From NCBI GenBank assembly GCA_035560235.1, contig DATMAG010000061.1:1-64000 (forward strand): a stretch of 64,000 nt of DNA. The letters run 5' to 3'. This document shows, in pieces, positions 35,972 through 46,899 of the stretch. The notes under the pieces were generated by a model. It worked only from the letters and a program-made list of their open reading frames with translations. It did no database searches and was not told the origin of the DNA. Numbering within the stretch: the stretch's first letter is position 1; each line of letters begins with the position of its first letter. This DNA is from DASRDU01 sp035560235 (GTDB taxonomy: Bacteria > Acidobacteriota > Blastocatellia > RBC074). The position numbers were made by a program, and so were the translations under genes.

Positions 35972-38884
35972 TTATCTGTTGACGGCTATTGTCGGTGATT
36001 TGTCACGGCCAGCCTTGCGCGCCACGTAATGCGGCGGGCTGCTTTGCGGTTTGCCAGGCACAACCGAATGATGCTCGTGAATCTGCTGCCGCTCGTTGTT
36101 GTCTTCGGGATGAAGCTGCCGGTACGGGCCGGTGATGGCCTGCGATGATTCATCGGCCTTGAAGCGGCGATAGAGAACCTCTTCGCGTTTTGCGGCGTCA
36201 TTGTGGCCGAGGCCCTGATAACAGAGCATCAGGTTGTAATGCGCCTGCAAATCTTCGGGGTCAATGAGCAGCACTTTCTGCAATGCGTCAACTGCTTCCT
36301 GATAACGGCGCTGCAAAAACATCACGCGCCCGATGGTGTTCTGCACCACGCGGTCACGCGGATACTGATCGGCAGCGGTCTGCAGGTGCTGCAACGCTTC
36401 GTCGTATTTCCCTTCGGCCTTGAGCGTCAGCGCGTAAAAGAAATGAGTCTTGGCGAGTTTCGGATCGATTTCGAGAGCCTTTTTGAGCATCTCGGCGGCG
36501 GCAGCCATTTCGCCTTCCTGAATGCGGGCGCGGGCGACGTTGACGTAACCATCGGCATAACCCGGATCCATCTGCGTCACTTTCAGAAAGATGTTTTCAG
36601 CGCCCTTGAGATCGCCCTGCAACAGCAGTCCGATGCCGTAATCGTTCCAGCGTTCGCGCACTTCCTTACTCATCACCGGCTTCATTTCGGGCAACTGTTC
36701 GCCCTTGCCGATGACGCGCAGCTTCGCTGTGTCTTCGGCCATCACGGTAATCGGCAGATCGGGAATGCCCTTGATTTTGCCTGAGACGCCCGAAGTGTCG
36801 CCGGTGAAAACCCACTGGCCGTCATCATAGCCGTGTGCGAGCGCAAAATCCTTCTGGTTCGGATCGCGCACTCCGGCAAATGACCACTGCGTATTCCACC
36901 ACGCAAACTTGCGGTAATTGACCTTCGCCTTGATCGTGATTTCATCGCCGCAATCCGCAGGAATCTCCAGGCGGTAATGCACAGTGTCAGCCGCGCCCGG
37001 CGGAATCAGCCGCACATAAGCCACCGACCGCGCCGCCCAGGCATTGCGCTTGTTGATCGGGTTGCCGCGTTCATCGAGCATCAGCGAGCGGTAAAAATGC
37101 GCGCCCTTTTCAACCGGCCCCTTGCCGTTATCCTCAACCTGACCGCTCCAGAAAATCACCTTGCCGGTGTTGTCCACAGCCTGCAGTTCAACCCAGACAT
37201 CGAAGGCGTCAACCGTGCCGCCAGGGAAGAAATGACCAACGCCGCGCGTGCGCACGACGACTTCAAGGCGCATCGAATCGCCCCTGCGCACAGTCGCGTT
37301 CTCAACCCTGTTGAGCGGCCCGATGACCTCGGTCGGCGGGGTAATGAAAAGCTGCGACGCGCCGAAATTCATTGACTCTTCGCCAATGGCAAAGGTGCTC
37401 GCCAGGCGCGGCTCCTCGCTGGCGCGGTTTTTCAGTTCCTTCACTTCGCCCGGCTCGCCCTTTGTCATCCCGAAAATATCAACCGTGACCTGCCGGGCCT
37501 TGAGAAACTTCACGACCTCTTCAAGCTGCTTCTGATCCTTGTTAACAGTGGGCAGCGCGGTGTTGGCTGCCGGGAAGCGGTGCGACCTGACCATTCCGTT
37601 TTTCGCTGCCGGATCGTTTGAAGCCACGAGCGGCATGTGGCAGTCGGCGCATTTCTGCGATTTCGGCGGGTAATAGAACGACCGCGCGCCCTGACCCGAC
37701 ACGCCCGAAGCCTGCCAGTTGTCGTAATCATTGAAGCCGCGAAACCACCGATAATTATTGACCGGTTTGTCGAGGTGAACCTTATGACACGACGAGCAGA
37801 ACTCAGCGGTGTTCTCGCGCATGAAGGGTTTCATGAATACGCGCTTGTGCGGCTCGGTGTTGGCGTAGGTCATGAAATCGTGACCCCATTGCAGGAATTT
37901 GTTCTCGCTCGTCGCCAGGTCGTGCAGCGGCGGGTATTCGATTTCAAAATCGCCCTGGCCCATCGAACTGCGCACGTGCACGATGGAATGGCACGAGAGA
38001 CAACCCAGGCCGTTCTGCGCTTCGGGCGTATTGATCTGCTCTTTGATCGGCCTGTCAAAGCGGCCATTGAAAAAGACCGCGTGATCGTGGCATCCGGCGC
38101 ACCATTTTGACGGCTGCGTGCCGACGACGTCCTGCATGTATTCGATGGATTTGCGATACCACTGATTATTGAACGACGAGAAATGGTGCGCCGATGAATT
38201 CCACTGATCGTAAATATCCTTGTGGCAGCGGGCGCACGATTCCGAAGTCATAAAGAAGTTGGCCGGAATCAGGCCGTTGACACTGGTGTTGGCCGATGAG
38301 GGCCAGAACGGGCTTTTCGGCCCGGCTCCTTCGCCTTCCATCGAAAGCGGCGCATTGACCGGATTGACAATGTAGTCGCGCGTGCGCCGCTGATGTTTCT
38401 GATACGAGGCCATTGCAAACGGAATGCACAAGCCGATCACGACAGCCACGCTCGCCAGGCGCACCGTGCGGCCATAAATCGAATCGGGCAGACGAAAGCG
38501 CAGCGCCGCAACAGCCAGCGCAACTGTGCCGAGCAGTCCGACAATCGTGTGCGTCAGACCAGGCCAGCGCGGCGGCTTGACCGGGCCGGTGAAAGGCACG
38601 ATGGCGCTGAACAGCAGCATTCCGCATCCCGTCAGCGCGCAGAGCAGCAGCAGCAGCGAAGCGCCCTTGAGCAGCGCCGGAAACTGCGCCCACCGTCGCC
38701 GCAGAAACGCCAGAAAGACACCCGTGAGCAGCAGACCGAGCGCGAAATGCAGCATCATATTCGCAAAGTAGAAAACCGTCGGATCGCCATACGCTGCAAG
38801 GTATGAACTGTTGAGCAGCAGCAGCACGAAACCGGCAACGAGAAACTTCAACAGCCGGGAACTGAAGAGTTGATTGACAGACAT
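35972..38884 (-). CDS. membrane multihaem c-type cytochrome with C-terminal TPR domain
   Basis: A 970-residue protein in three parts. Residues 1-165 hold about five membrane segments. The exported middle (about 200-480) has five CxxCH haem-binding motifs: CARCH, CAGCH, CLSCH, CSSCH and CADCH. It resembles cytochrome c554/NrfB-like electron carriers. After a beta-rich region, the C-terminus (about 760-930) is made of TPR units (for example YADGYVNVARARIQEGEMAA and LQAHYNLMLCYQGLGHNDAA). The haem domain should carry electrons outside the inner membrane, with the TPRs binding a partner. It lies upstream of the DUF3179 gene on the same strand. No oxidase or reductase partner is adjacent. Confidence 0.85.
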   Translation of the reverse strand: MSVNQLFSSRLLKFLVAGFVLLLLNSSYLAAYGDPTVFYFANMMLHFALGLLLTGVFLAFLRRRWAQFPALLKGASLLLLLCALTGCGMLLFSAIVPFTGPVKPPRWPGLTHTIVGLLGTVALAVAALRFRLPDSIYGRTVRLASVAVVIGLCIPFAMASYQKHQRRTRDYIVNPVNAPLSMEGEGAGPKSPFWPSSANTSVNGLIPANFFMTSESCARCHKDIYDQWNSSAHHFSSFNNQWYRKSIEYMQDVVGTQPSKWCAGCHDHAVFFNGRFDRPIKEQINTPEAQNGLGCLSCHSIVHVRSSMGQGDFEIEYPPLHDLATSENKFLQWGHDFMTYANTEPHKRVFMKPFMRENTAEFCSSCHKVHLDKPVNNYRWFRGFNDYDNWQASGVSGQGARSFYYPPKSQKCADCHMPLVASNDPAAKNGMVRSHRFPAANTALPTVNKDQKQLEEVVKFLKARQVTVDIFGMTKGEPGEVKELKNRASEEPRLASTFAIGEESMNFGASQLFITPPTEVIGPLNRVENATVRRGDSMRLEVVVRTRGVGHFFPGGTVDAFDVWVELQAVDNTGKVIFWSGQVEDNGKGPVEKGAHFYRSLMLDERGNPINKRNAWAARSVAYVRLIPPGAADTVHYRLEIPADCGDEITIKAKVNYRKFAWWNTQWSFAGVRDPNQKDFALAHGYDDGQWVFTGDTSGVSGKIKGIPDLPITVMAEDTAKLRVIGKGEQLPEMKPVMSKEVRERWNDYGIGLLLQGDLKGAENIFLKVTQMDPGYADGYVNVARARIQEGEMAAAAEMLKKALEIDPKLAKTHFFYALTLKAEGKYDEALQHLQTAADQYPRDRVVQNTIGRVMFLQRRYQEAVDALQKVLLIDPEDLQAHYNLMLCYQGLGHNDAAKREEVLYRRFKADESSQAITGPYRQLHPEDNNERQQIHEHHSVVPGKPQSSPPHYVARKAGRDKSPTIAVNR

Positions 38885-39187
38885 TTCTTCACCCTCGATA
38901 TGAAACTGTCATTTCAGCCTGAACGGATGCCTGATCCGCTGCAGGCAAAGCCGGACGATGATATTCAGATGTGTGATGAATTCTGACAGACAGTCCTGAA
39001 TCTGCTCTGTTCGTTATTGCAACAGACCGGAGCGCGGGAATTCCGTTCTGAAATCAGCAAAGCCAGTTCAACCACAGAACTGTTTATTTACGCTCGACGC
39101 TGTCTGACGGTGCGATGCAGGGATTTTACGAAGCGCCTGCTGAAAGGTCAACGAGCCACCGCCTGCCCTCTTGCTGGTTTTTGACGA
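38885..39187. other. intergenic stretch, no gene recognised
   Basis: About 300 bp upstream of the cytochrome gene and downstream of ilvA. Short open frames exist but lack ribosome sites and recognisable protein. It should hold the cytochrome promoter on the minus strand; no convincing elements were found. A long palindrome begins at 39188. Confidence 0.5.
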
Positions 39188-39285
39188 GAAGCAATGGAAC
39201 GCGGATGAAACTGATCAGAGCGGACAGGAACAGATCAGATCCGCTTTCATCCGCCGCATCAGATTCATCCGCGTTCCATTGCTTC
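39188..39285. repeat. 27-bp-arm palindrome, GCAATGGAACGCGGATGAA type
   Basis: Left arm 39188-39214 and right arm 39259-39285 pair at 26 of 27 positions around a 44-nt loop with some internal pairing (TCAGAGCGGA region). The right arm overlaps the ilvA stop codon (39284-39286), so the element forms the 3' end of that gene. Confidence 0.8.
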
Positions 39286-40495
39286 AGGCCAGCGCGTGCG
39301 CCTGGATGCCATCGGCGCGCAGGGCTTCAATCAGTTGCGCGACGTGATCGTTGCCGCGCGCTTCAAGGGTCAGTTCAATCTCGACGCCGCCGACTTCGAG
39401 CGAAGCGAAGGCGCGGTTGTGTTCGACTTCAAGAATGTTGGCTCCGCTGTCGGCCACGATCTGACAGATGCGGGCGAGTTCGCCGGGCCGGTCGCGCACC
39501 AGAGTTCTGAGCCGCACCAGGCGGCCATCCTTGGCGAGGCCGCGCTCGATGAGCTTTGCAAGCAGCGTCGGATCAATGTTGCCGCCACACAGAATCATCA
39601 CCACATTTTTTCCGGCAAGCCCTGAGATCTTCTGGAACAGCACTGCCGCGAGCGAGGCCGCGCCCGCCGCTTCAACGACCGTCTTTTCAATTTCAAGCAG
39701 CTTCAGAATTGCGCTCGCAATCTCTTCTTCGCTGACGGTGACGACTTCATCAACATAACGCTGCGCAAGTTCGAGCGTCTGAAACCCGGCGCGTCTGACC
39801 GCCAGGCCGTCGGCAATCGTTGGCTGCGTGGCAATCTCAACCGGATGCCCGTTGCTGAGCGCAGCTTTCATTGAAGCGTAATTTTCAGGCTCAACGCCGA
39901 TGATGCGCGTGTCAGGCCGCACGGCTTTCATCGCCACGGCAATGCCGCCGATCAGCCCGCCGCCGCCAATGGGCACGACGACGGCATCAAAGCGTGTTTC
40001 CTCATCAAGCAGTTCAAGGCCAATGGTTCCCTGCCCGGCGATGATGGCCTCATCGTCAAAGGCATGCACGAAAGTCAGTCCGTGCTGCGCTGAGAGTTCG
40101 CGGGCGTGCGCGAGCGCTTCGTCATAATTCGCTCCGTGCAACACGACTTCGCCGCCGAGGTCGCGCGTGTTGCTGACCTTGATGAGCGGCGTCGGGCGCG
40201 GCATCACGATGGTTGATCTGATGCCCAGACGGGTCGCGTGATAAGCCACCCCCTGCGCGTGATTGCCCGCGCTCGCGGCAATGACTCCGGCCTGCCGTTC
40301 GGCCTCGCCAAGCAGCAGCAGCTTGTTGAGCGCGCCGCGTTCCTTGAAGCTGCCGGTCATTTGCAGGTTTTCGGGCTTGAAGTAAGTGTTGCAGCCGCAG
40401 AGGCGACTGAGCGTCAGCGACAGCGAACAGGGCGGGCGCAGAACGGCGCCACTGATGCGCTGCTGCGCCTGCTGAATCTCGTTGAGAGTAATCAT
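39284..40495 (-). CDS. ilvA: threonine ammonia-lyase (threonine dehydratase) with ACT domain
   Basis: A 403-residue PLP enzyme that deaminates L-threonine to 2-oxobutyrate. PLP Lys lies in GSFKERGALNKLL near residue 50, the glycine loop in VPIGGGGLIGG near 175, and the C-terminal 75 residues form one ACT regulatory domain (RDRPGELARICQIVADSGAN). The length fits the short, catabolic-type or single-ACT class rather than the 510-residue biosynthetic IlvA, so the symbol is used in the broad sense. It is divergent from the threonine dehydrogenase and kbl genes, so both routes of threonine breakdown are encoded together. Confidence 0.88.
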   Translation of the reverse strand: MITLNEIQQAQQRISGAVLRPPCSLSLTLSRLCGCNTYFKPENLQMTGSFKERGALNKLLLLGEAERQAGVIAASAGNHAQGVAYHATRLGIRSTIVMPRPTPLIKVSNTRDLGGEVVLHGANYDEALAHARELSAQHGLTFVHAFDDEAIIAGQGTIGLELLDEETRFDAVVVPIGGGGLIGGIAVAMKAVRPDTRIIGVEPENYASMKAALSNGHPVEIATQPTIADGLAVRRAGFQTLELAQRYVDEVVTVSEEEIASAILKLLEIEKTVVEAAGAASLAAVLFQKISGLAGKNVVMILCGGNIDPTLLAKLIERGLAKDGRLVRLRTLVRDRPGELARICQIVADSGANILEVEHNRAFASLEVGGVEIELTLEARGNDHVAQLIEALRADGIQAHALA

Positions 40496-40514
40496 CAGTT
40501 GAAAGAAGTTTCTT

Positions 40515-40531
40515 CCACGAAATACACGAAG
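40515..40531. repeat. CCACGAA-type dispersed repeat copy
   Basis: The stretch CCACGAAATACACGAAG upstream of ilvA resembles the complement of the sdhC-sdhA spacer (51581-51616), which reads CCACGAATTCACACGAAG. It is a short remnant. Confidence 0.4.
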
Positions 40532-40702
40532 CTGACTTCCCTGGCAACAGTTCTGCTCAGGGTTAACTCAGGCCTCGATTGTACACATTCGCTCTGACAT
40601 TGCCATGCCTGCTGATTACTCTGATAATCACTTATGCAGTTATAAATACTCTCTATTGCAAGGGGCGGCGCGGCTGTCCGGGTCGCCTGAAAGGAACAAT
40701 GA

Positions 40703-41887
40703 ATGAAAGCACTGAAGAAACTCAGACTCGATGAGGACGGTTTACAGTTCACTGACCAGGCGCCGGAGCCGAAACTGCACCCGGCAGAAGTCAGAATCCG
40801 GGTTCTCGCCGCCGGAATCTGCGGCACTGATTTCGGCATTTATCATTCCTCAACTCGCAAGGGCATCCGCGATGAAATGCTGCGTTACCTGGGCGATCAG
40901 ATCAGCAACTTTCAGCCGCTCGTGATCGGTCACGAATTCTGCGGCGAAGTCGTTGAAATCGGAGCCGGTGTGCCGAAGGATCTGGTCAGCATCGGTGATT
41001 ACGTGACCAGCGAAATGCATATCGCCTGCGGTTACTGCCATCAGTGCATGACCGGGCGCAAGCACGTCTGCCAGAACGTGCGCATCAAGGGCGTGCACCT
41101 CGACGGCACGTTTGCCGATTACGTCTGCGTGCCGTTCGACAATCTGATCAACCTCGAAAGATTCGGCGGCAGAAAGATGATTCCACCGCGTTTTGGCGCG
41201 TTTCTGGATGCGCTCGGCAACGCAGTGCATACGGTGATGGAAGGCGATGTGTCGGGCAAGACTGTCGCAATTCTGGGCTGCGGCACGCAGGGAATGATGG
41301 CGACGGCGGTGGCTCGCGCGCTCGGAGCCACGCGGATTTACGTGACTGACTTTTCAGTTTCATCCGGCGGCATTGATTCAGGACACCTGCGCCGCCGCTT
41401 TGAAATCGCCCGCGAAATGGGCGCTGATTCCTGTTTCGATACGAACGAAAAAAACTCGCCGGGACAGAAACAGGAACTGTTTGAGCGCGCCAGGGACGAA
41501 CACGGCGGCGGCGTTGACGTGGTGCTTGAAATGAGCGGCGCTGAAGCGGCTTACAACGATGCCGGAACACTCGTCAAAAACGGCGGGCAGATTATGCTGC
41601 TCGGCATTCCGTCGCGTCCGCTCTCGGCTTTCGATGTCGGCAATCACCTGATCTGGAAGGGCGTCACGATGCGTGGCATTTTCGGGCGGCGGATGTTCGA
41701 GACGTGGTACACGATGCTCGACCTGCTGGCGGCTGACAAATCGGGCCTGAAGGCGAAGCTCGAAAAGATCATCGCGCGCGAACCGGTGCTGCTTGAAAAT
41801 TTCGAGCGCGGTTTTGAAATGGTGCGCTCGCAGGAAGCCGTCAAGGTGCTGCTGACACCCGACCCCACATTCAAAACGGAGGCCTGA
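40703..41887 (+). CDS. L-threonine 3-dehydrogenase-like zinc dehydrogenase
   Basis: A 394-residue MDR dehydrogenase. Catalytic zinc ligands appear in GICGTDFGIYH and GHEFCGEVVEIG; the structural zinc lobe is CGYCHQCMTGRKHVC; the NAD loop is LGCGTQGMMATAVARALGAT. The next gene encodes 2-amino-3-ketobutyrate CoA ligase, starting 1 bp after the stop. This pairing strongly suggests that the enzyme oxidises L-threonine to 2-amino-3-oxobutyrate. It is about 50 residues longer than E. coli Tdh, so the symbol is withheld. AAGGA precedes the ATG. Confidence 0.82.
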   Translation: MKALKKLRLDEDGLQFTDQAPEPKLHPAEVRIRVLAAGICGTDFGIYHSSTRKGIRDEMLRYLGDQISNFQPLVIGHEFCGEVVEIGAGVPKDLVSIGDYVTSEMHIACGYCHQCMTGRKHVCQNVRIKGVHLDGTFADYVCVPFDNLINLERFGGRKMIPPRFGAFLDALGNAVHTVMEGDVSGKTVAILGCGTQGMMATAVARALGATRIYVTDFSVSSGGIDSGHLRRRFEIAREMGADSCFDTNEKNSPGQKQELFERARDEHGGGVDVVLEMSGAEAAYNDAGTLVKNGGQIMLLGIPSRPLSAFDVGNHLIWKGVTMRGIFGRRMFETWYTMLDLLAADKSGLKAKLEKIIAREPVLLENFERGFEMVRSQEAVKVLLTPDPTFKTEA

Positions 41888-41888
41888 G

Positions 41889-43118
<1,230 letters not shown>

Positions 43119-43172
43119 GGATTCAGCAGAGGGATACAAAGAGCCTGACGGGCTGGCCTGACTCTCGCAGTT

Positions 43173-43206
43173 CAGAGTGCGACTCCTGGGCAGGAGTCGC
43201 ACTCTG
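43173..43206. terminator. bidirectional hairpin between kbl and the SnoaL-like gene
   Basis: A perfect 16-bp palindrome (CAGAGTGCGACTCCTG, GG centre, exact complement) lies between convergent genes ending at 43118 and 43248. It is followed by TCATTT on the plus strand. It is well placed to end transcription from both sides. Confidence 0.65.
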
Positions 43207-43247
43207 TCATTTCAGGTGACCTGTTACTCGAAGCTGTGCGCAGCGGA

Positions 43248-43688
43248 TCAGGCTGAAGCTTTCAGGGTCTGAGCCAGACCCAGTTGCTGCAGCATGCCTG
43301 CGGCATCCCAGATCACGTGGCATTCAACGATCTTTCCGTTGCTGATCTTCAGCAGATCAACTCCGGTCACCATCACCTTCCTGCCGGTCGGCGCATTATT
43401 GCCGAGCGAGCCGGTGTTGGTTCCGCGCGCTGTCCATCGGGCAGCGATCACGTCTCCCTGAATCACTGTCTCATCGATTGTGCACTGTGAATCGGGAAAA
43501 GCCGTCCGATACATGCTGACGATCTGTCTGAGCGCCTGCGCCCCGCGCCCGAAATCCGGAGTGACCGGATCGTGAGTGTGGATGAGGGTCTGGCTGTCGC
43601 AGATCTTATCCGCGATCTCCAGTTTCCCGGTGTTGAAGAGATCCTCCCGAAACTGGCGGGCAATTGTTCTGCTGGTTTCAACTGACAT
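43248..43688 (-). CDS. SnoaL-like/ester cyclase family protein
   Basis: A 146-residue protein of the NTF2-like/SnoaL fold. Typical segments are ARQFREDLFNTGKLEIADKI at the N-terminus, FPDSQCTIDETVIQGDVIAA in the middle and WTARGTNTGS then GVDLLKISNGKIVECHVIWD. Such proteins act as cyclases, isomerases or binding proteins; no substrate can be named. CGGAGG precedes the ATG on the minus strand. It stands alone, convergent with kbl and divergent from mtnA. Confidence 0.8.
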   Translation of the reverse strand: MSVETSRTIARQFREDLFNTGKLEIADKICDSQTLIHTHDPVTPDFGRGAQALRQIVSMYRTAFPDSQCTIDETVIQGDVIAARWTARGTNTGSLGNNAPTGRKVMVTGVDLLKISNGKIVECHVIWDAAGMLQQLGLAQTLKASA

Positions 43689-43943
43689 AACAAACCTCCG
43701 TGGTAAGGCACCATGGTCTGGAGGGACGCCCCTTCGGGCCGTGGTATTGATTTGATCCAGGTCGGGGGAGAGAAAGGAAAAGGAACTGGCGGGAGCTTAC
43801 CATAACATTATTGTCTTTGGGAGAGAGCGACAGCAGGGCCGGGCAGGGTCTGTTCCGTCCGAAACGCCTGGGCCAATGGCGCAATTTGATTTAGACTGCG
43901 GCTTCAGTTCTCAATCCCGGATTTCAAATCAGAATTTCACCTT

Positions 43944-44993
<1,050 letters not shown>

Positions 44994-45053
44994 GCAGACC
45001 TGCGACAGTTCAGTTTCGGTTCAGTGTCCTGACAGGCTATAATCGCTGCCACT

Positions 45054-45542
45054 ATGGACAACACACAGCCATTTGACCTCCCCGAACTGATCGAGCAACT
45101 GCGCAGCGATCTGCTCAGCGTGTGGCAGCGCATGGAATCATCCCTGCATCAGCAGGCGGATCAGAGAGCCACTGCGCTGGAAGCATCATTGCGCCAGGGC
45201 ATCAATGAGCAGTTTGCAGCTTTTCGCCAGCACTCTGACGAACAGTTTGCAGCTTTGCGTCTGCTTTCTGACGAACAGTTTGCAGCCCTGCGCCAATACG
45301 TGGACGAGCAGATTGTTTCCCTGAAGTCAGAAATGATCGGCAGGATGACCGATGTGGAAACAAGGCTGCTCGAACAGCTTGCCAGCCTGGCAGACAGGGA
45401 AGAAGCTCACTACAGGGATCTGCGCAAACGCATGGAGAGTCTGGATGACGGGTTCGATTATGTGCGCGCCGAGGTGGTTGATTTCAAGAAGCGCACCCGC
45501 AACCTGGAAAAGAAGATCATGCCTGACGAGAACATTTTCTGA
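45054..45542 (+). CDS. coiled-coil protein with 11-residue repeats
   Basis: A 162-residue hydrophilic protein. Its centre has near-identical 11-residue units, EQFAAFRQHSD, EQFAALRLLSD and EQFAALRQYVD, then a diverged EQIVSLKSEMI. This hendecad spacing suggests a long right-handed or straight coiled coil. The ends are also helical and charged. No membrane segment or signal. Family and function unknown; it resembles in style the 96-aa protein at 15988-16278. It follows mtnA by 60 bp. Confidence 0.65.
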   Translation: MDNTQPFDLPELIEQLRSDLLSVWQRMESSLHQQADQRATALEASLRQGINEQFAAFRQHSDEQFAALRLLSDEQFAALRQYVDEQIVSLKSEMIGRMTDVETRLLEQLASLADREEAHYRDLRKRMESLDDGFDYVRAEVVDFKKRTRNLEKKIMPDENIF

Positions 45543-45575
45543 TCCCGACGGCTTCAGGTGAGAGTGCAGAACTGC

Positions 45576-46073
45576 TTACTCGCCGAATTCAGGCGAAACG
45601 TCCCGCGGGCGCGGCGAGAGGTTGTTGCGCATGATCATGCGGGCGCAGGTGTTCCAGCGCAGCACGGCGGCATCGTTGCCCGGCGGGCGCATGACTTCGG
45701 CCTTCTCATACCAGTTCATCGCCTCGCGCAGCCATTCATAGGCTTCGTGCGCGCCGCCCGGCACGCCCGAATGCAGGATCGCCTTGGCCCGCCGCTCACA
45801 GATGATCCCGGCATAATAGGCCCGCTGATATTCGTCCTTCAGGCGCGGGAGGATTTCCCGCGCTCTGGTTTCACTGACCGCGTAGCCCTTGCCATAGCGA
45901 TCAGTGATGGCGAGCAGCATGGTCACGAGCGCCTGCTGGTTTTCAGGGTCAACGGCCAGCACATCGAGACAGATGCTTTCAGCCTCGCCCGGATCGTTCA
46001 GCAGCCGATAGCGTTCCGCGCGTTCGAGCGCCTGCGGGATGGCCTCTCTGGAAATCTTCTTGAGTTCAAACAT
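45576..46073 (-). CDS. unknown helical (TPR-like) protein, end of the frd operon
   Basis: A 165-residue soluble protein with TPR-like helix pairs (RYRLLNDPGEAESICLDVLA, then DPENQQALVTMLLAIT, and EAYEWLREAMNWYEKAEVMR). It starts 9 bp after frdD, so it is probably transcribed with the fumarate reductase operon. I do not recognise a named family. An accessory or assembly role for the complex is possible but not shown. Confidence 0.65.
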   Translation of the reverse strand: MFELKKISREAIPQALERAERYRLLNDPGEAESICLDVLAVDPENQQALVTMLLAITDRYGKGYAVSETRAREILPRLKDEYQRAYYAGIICERRAKAILHSGVPGGAHEAYEWLREAMNWYEKAEVMRPPGNDAAVLRWNTCARMIMRNNLSPRPRDVSPEFGE

Positions 46074-46082
46074 CCTGCACCT

Positions 46083-46436
46083 CTACAGAGTCAGCAGTAA
46101 ATATGCAGCTATCAGCGTCCCGGCTATCGCGCCGCCATAACAGAAGGTGAAGATCAGTTCGTTGAGATGCTTGATCTGCAACCCGTCATAAAGCGTGAAG
46201 CGGAACCGGTGCGCCCAGTGAAACAGCGGCAGCGAACAGATCACAAACAGGCCGAGCCTGATGATCGGGTTCCGGAACAGCGCGAGCAGGCGCTGATACT
46301 CCGGCGCTTCAACCCAGCCCAGCGGAATGGCCACACCGAACAGCAGCAACAGCACCGGAATCAGCATCGCCGCTACCATACCACCAGCGCTGAAGAGCGA
46401 CCAGATAAACGGTTCGTTCGATCTTTCTGCCTTCAT
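46083..46436 (-). CDS. frdD: fumarate reductase membrane subunit D
   Basis: A 117-residue membrane protein with three hydrophobic helices. The motif SNEPFIWSLFSAGGMVAAML and LFHWAHRFRFTLYDG match FrdD of the E. coli-type (haem-free) fumarate reductase; length is close to the 119 of E. coli. With FrdC it anchors the complex and binds quinone. It starts 4 bp after frdC. Confidence 0.9.
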   Translation of the reverse strand: MKAERSNEPFIWSLFSAGGMVAAMLIPVLLLLFGVAIPLGWVEAPEYQRLLALFRNPIIRLGLFVICSLPLFHWAHRFRFTLYDGLQIKHLNELIFTFCYGGAIAGTLIAAYLLLTL

Positions 46437-46440
46437 CCTG

Positions 46441-46848
46441 CTACCTCCTCAGAATGAGCCAGGCCATGACGGCTGAGACGACAATCCACGCCAGAAAATG
46501 CGGCAGCGCAATCATCAATGCGGGAACCCGCCTGCCGCCCACGCGCACCGCCAGCGCTTTCGGCGCGAGATTGAACCACGTGATCGAATGAAAGAGCGTC
46601 AGCAGCAGCGCCAGCAGATTGAGCGCAATCAGCCCGGGCGAGCGCATCACTTCGAGAAAATCACGGTAACTTCCCTCGCCCTCACGCAGTGAGTTGAGCA
46701 GCATCAGCATCAGCAATACTGTCCAGGCCACCGCCAGACTCGTCAGTTCACGCACGATGAACTTCAGGTAGTTCCACTTCCCCATCCACCACCAGGTCGA
46801 AACGTGCCGCCGGTACCACTTCGGATGATATTCAGTGTAAACGCCCAT
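46441..46848 (-). CDS. frdC: fumarate reductase membrane subunit C
   Basis: A 135-residue membrane protein with three hydrophobic helices. The N-terminal YHPKWYRRHVSTWWWMGKWN is characteristic of FrdC. The start at 46848 was chosen because GGAGG lies 7 bp upstream and the length then fits the family (131 in E. coli); an extension to 46875 adds unrelated residues. With FrdD it forms the quinone-binding anchor. Confidence 0.9.
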   Translation of the reverse strand: MGVYTEYHPKWYRRHVSTWWWMGKWNYLKFIVRELTSLAVAWTVLLMLMLLNSLREGEGSYRDFLEVMRSPGLIALNLLALLLTLFHSITWFNLAPKALAVRVGGRRVPALMIALPHFLAWIVVSAVMAWLILRR

Positions 46849-46899
46849 TACTGATCCTCCATCCAGGTCTGACAAGCTGCTCAGTTTGTCGGACTATGC

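Noticed and set aside
40632..40702. glycine riboswitch before the threonine dehydrogenase gene
   Set aside because: The leader is short and lacks the conserved glycine-aptamer core.
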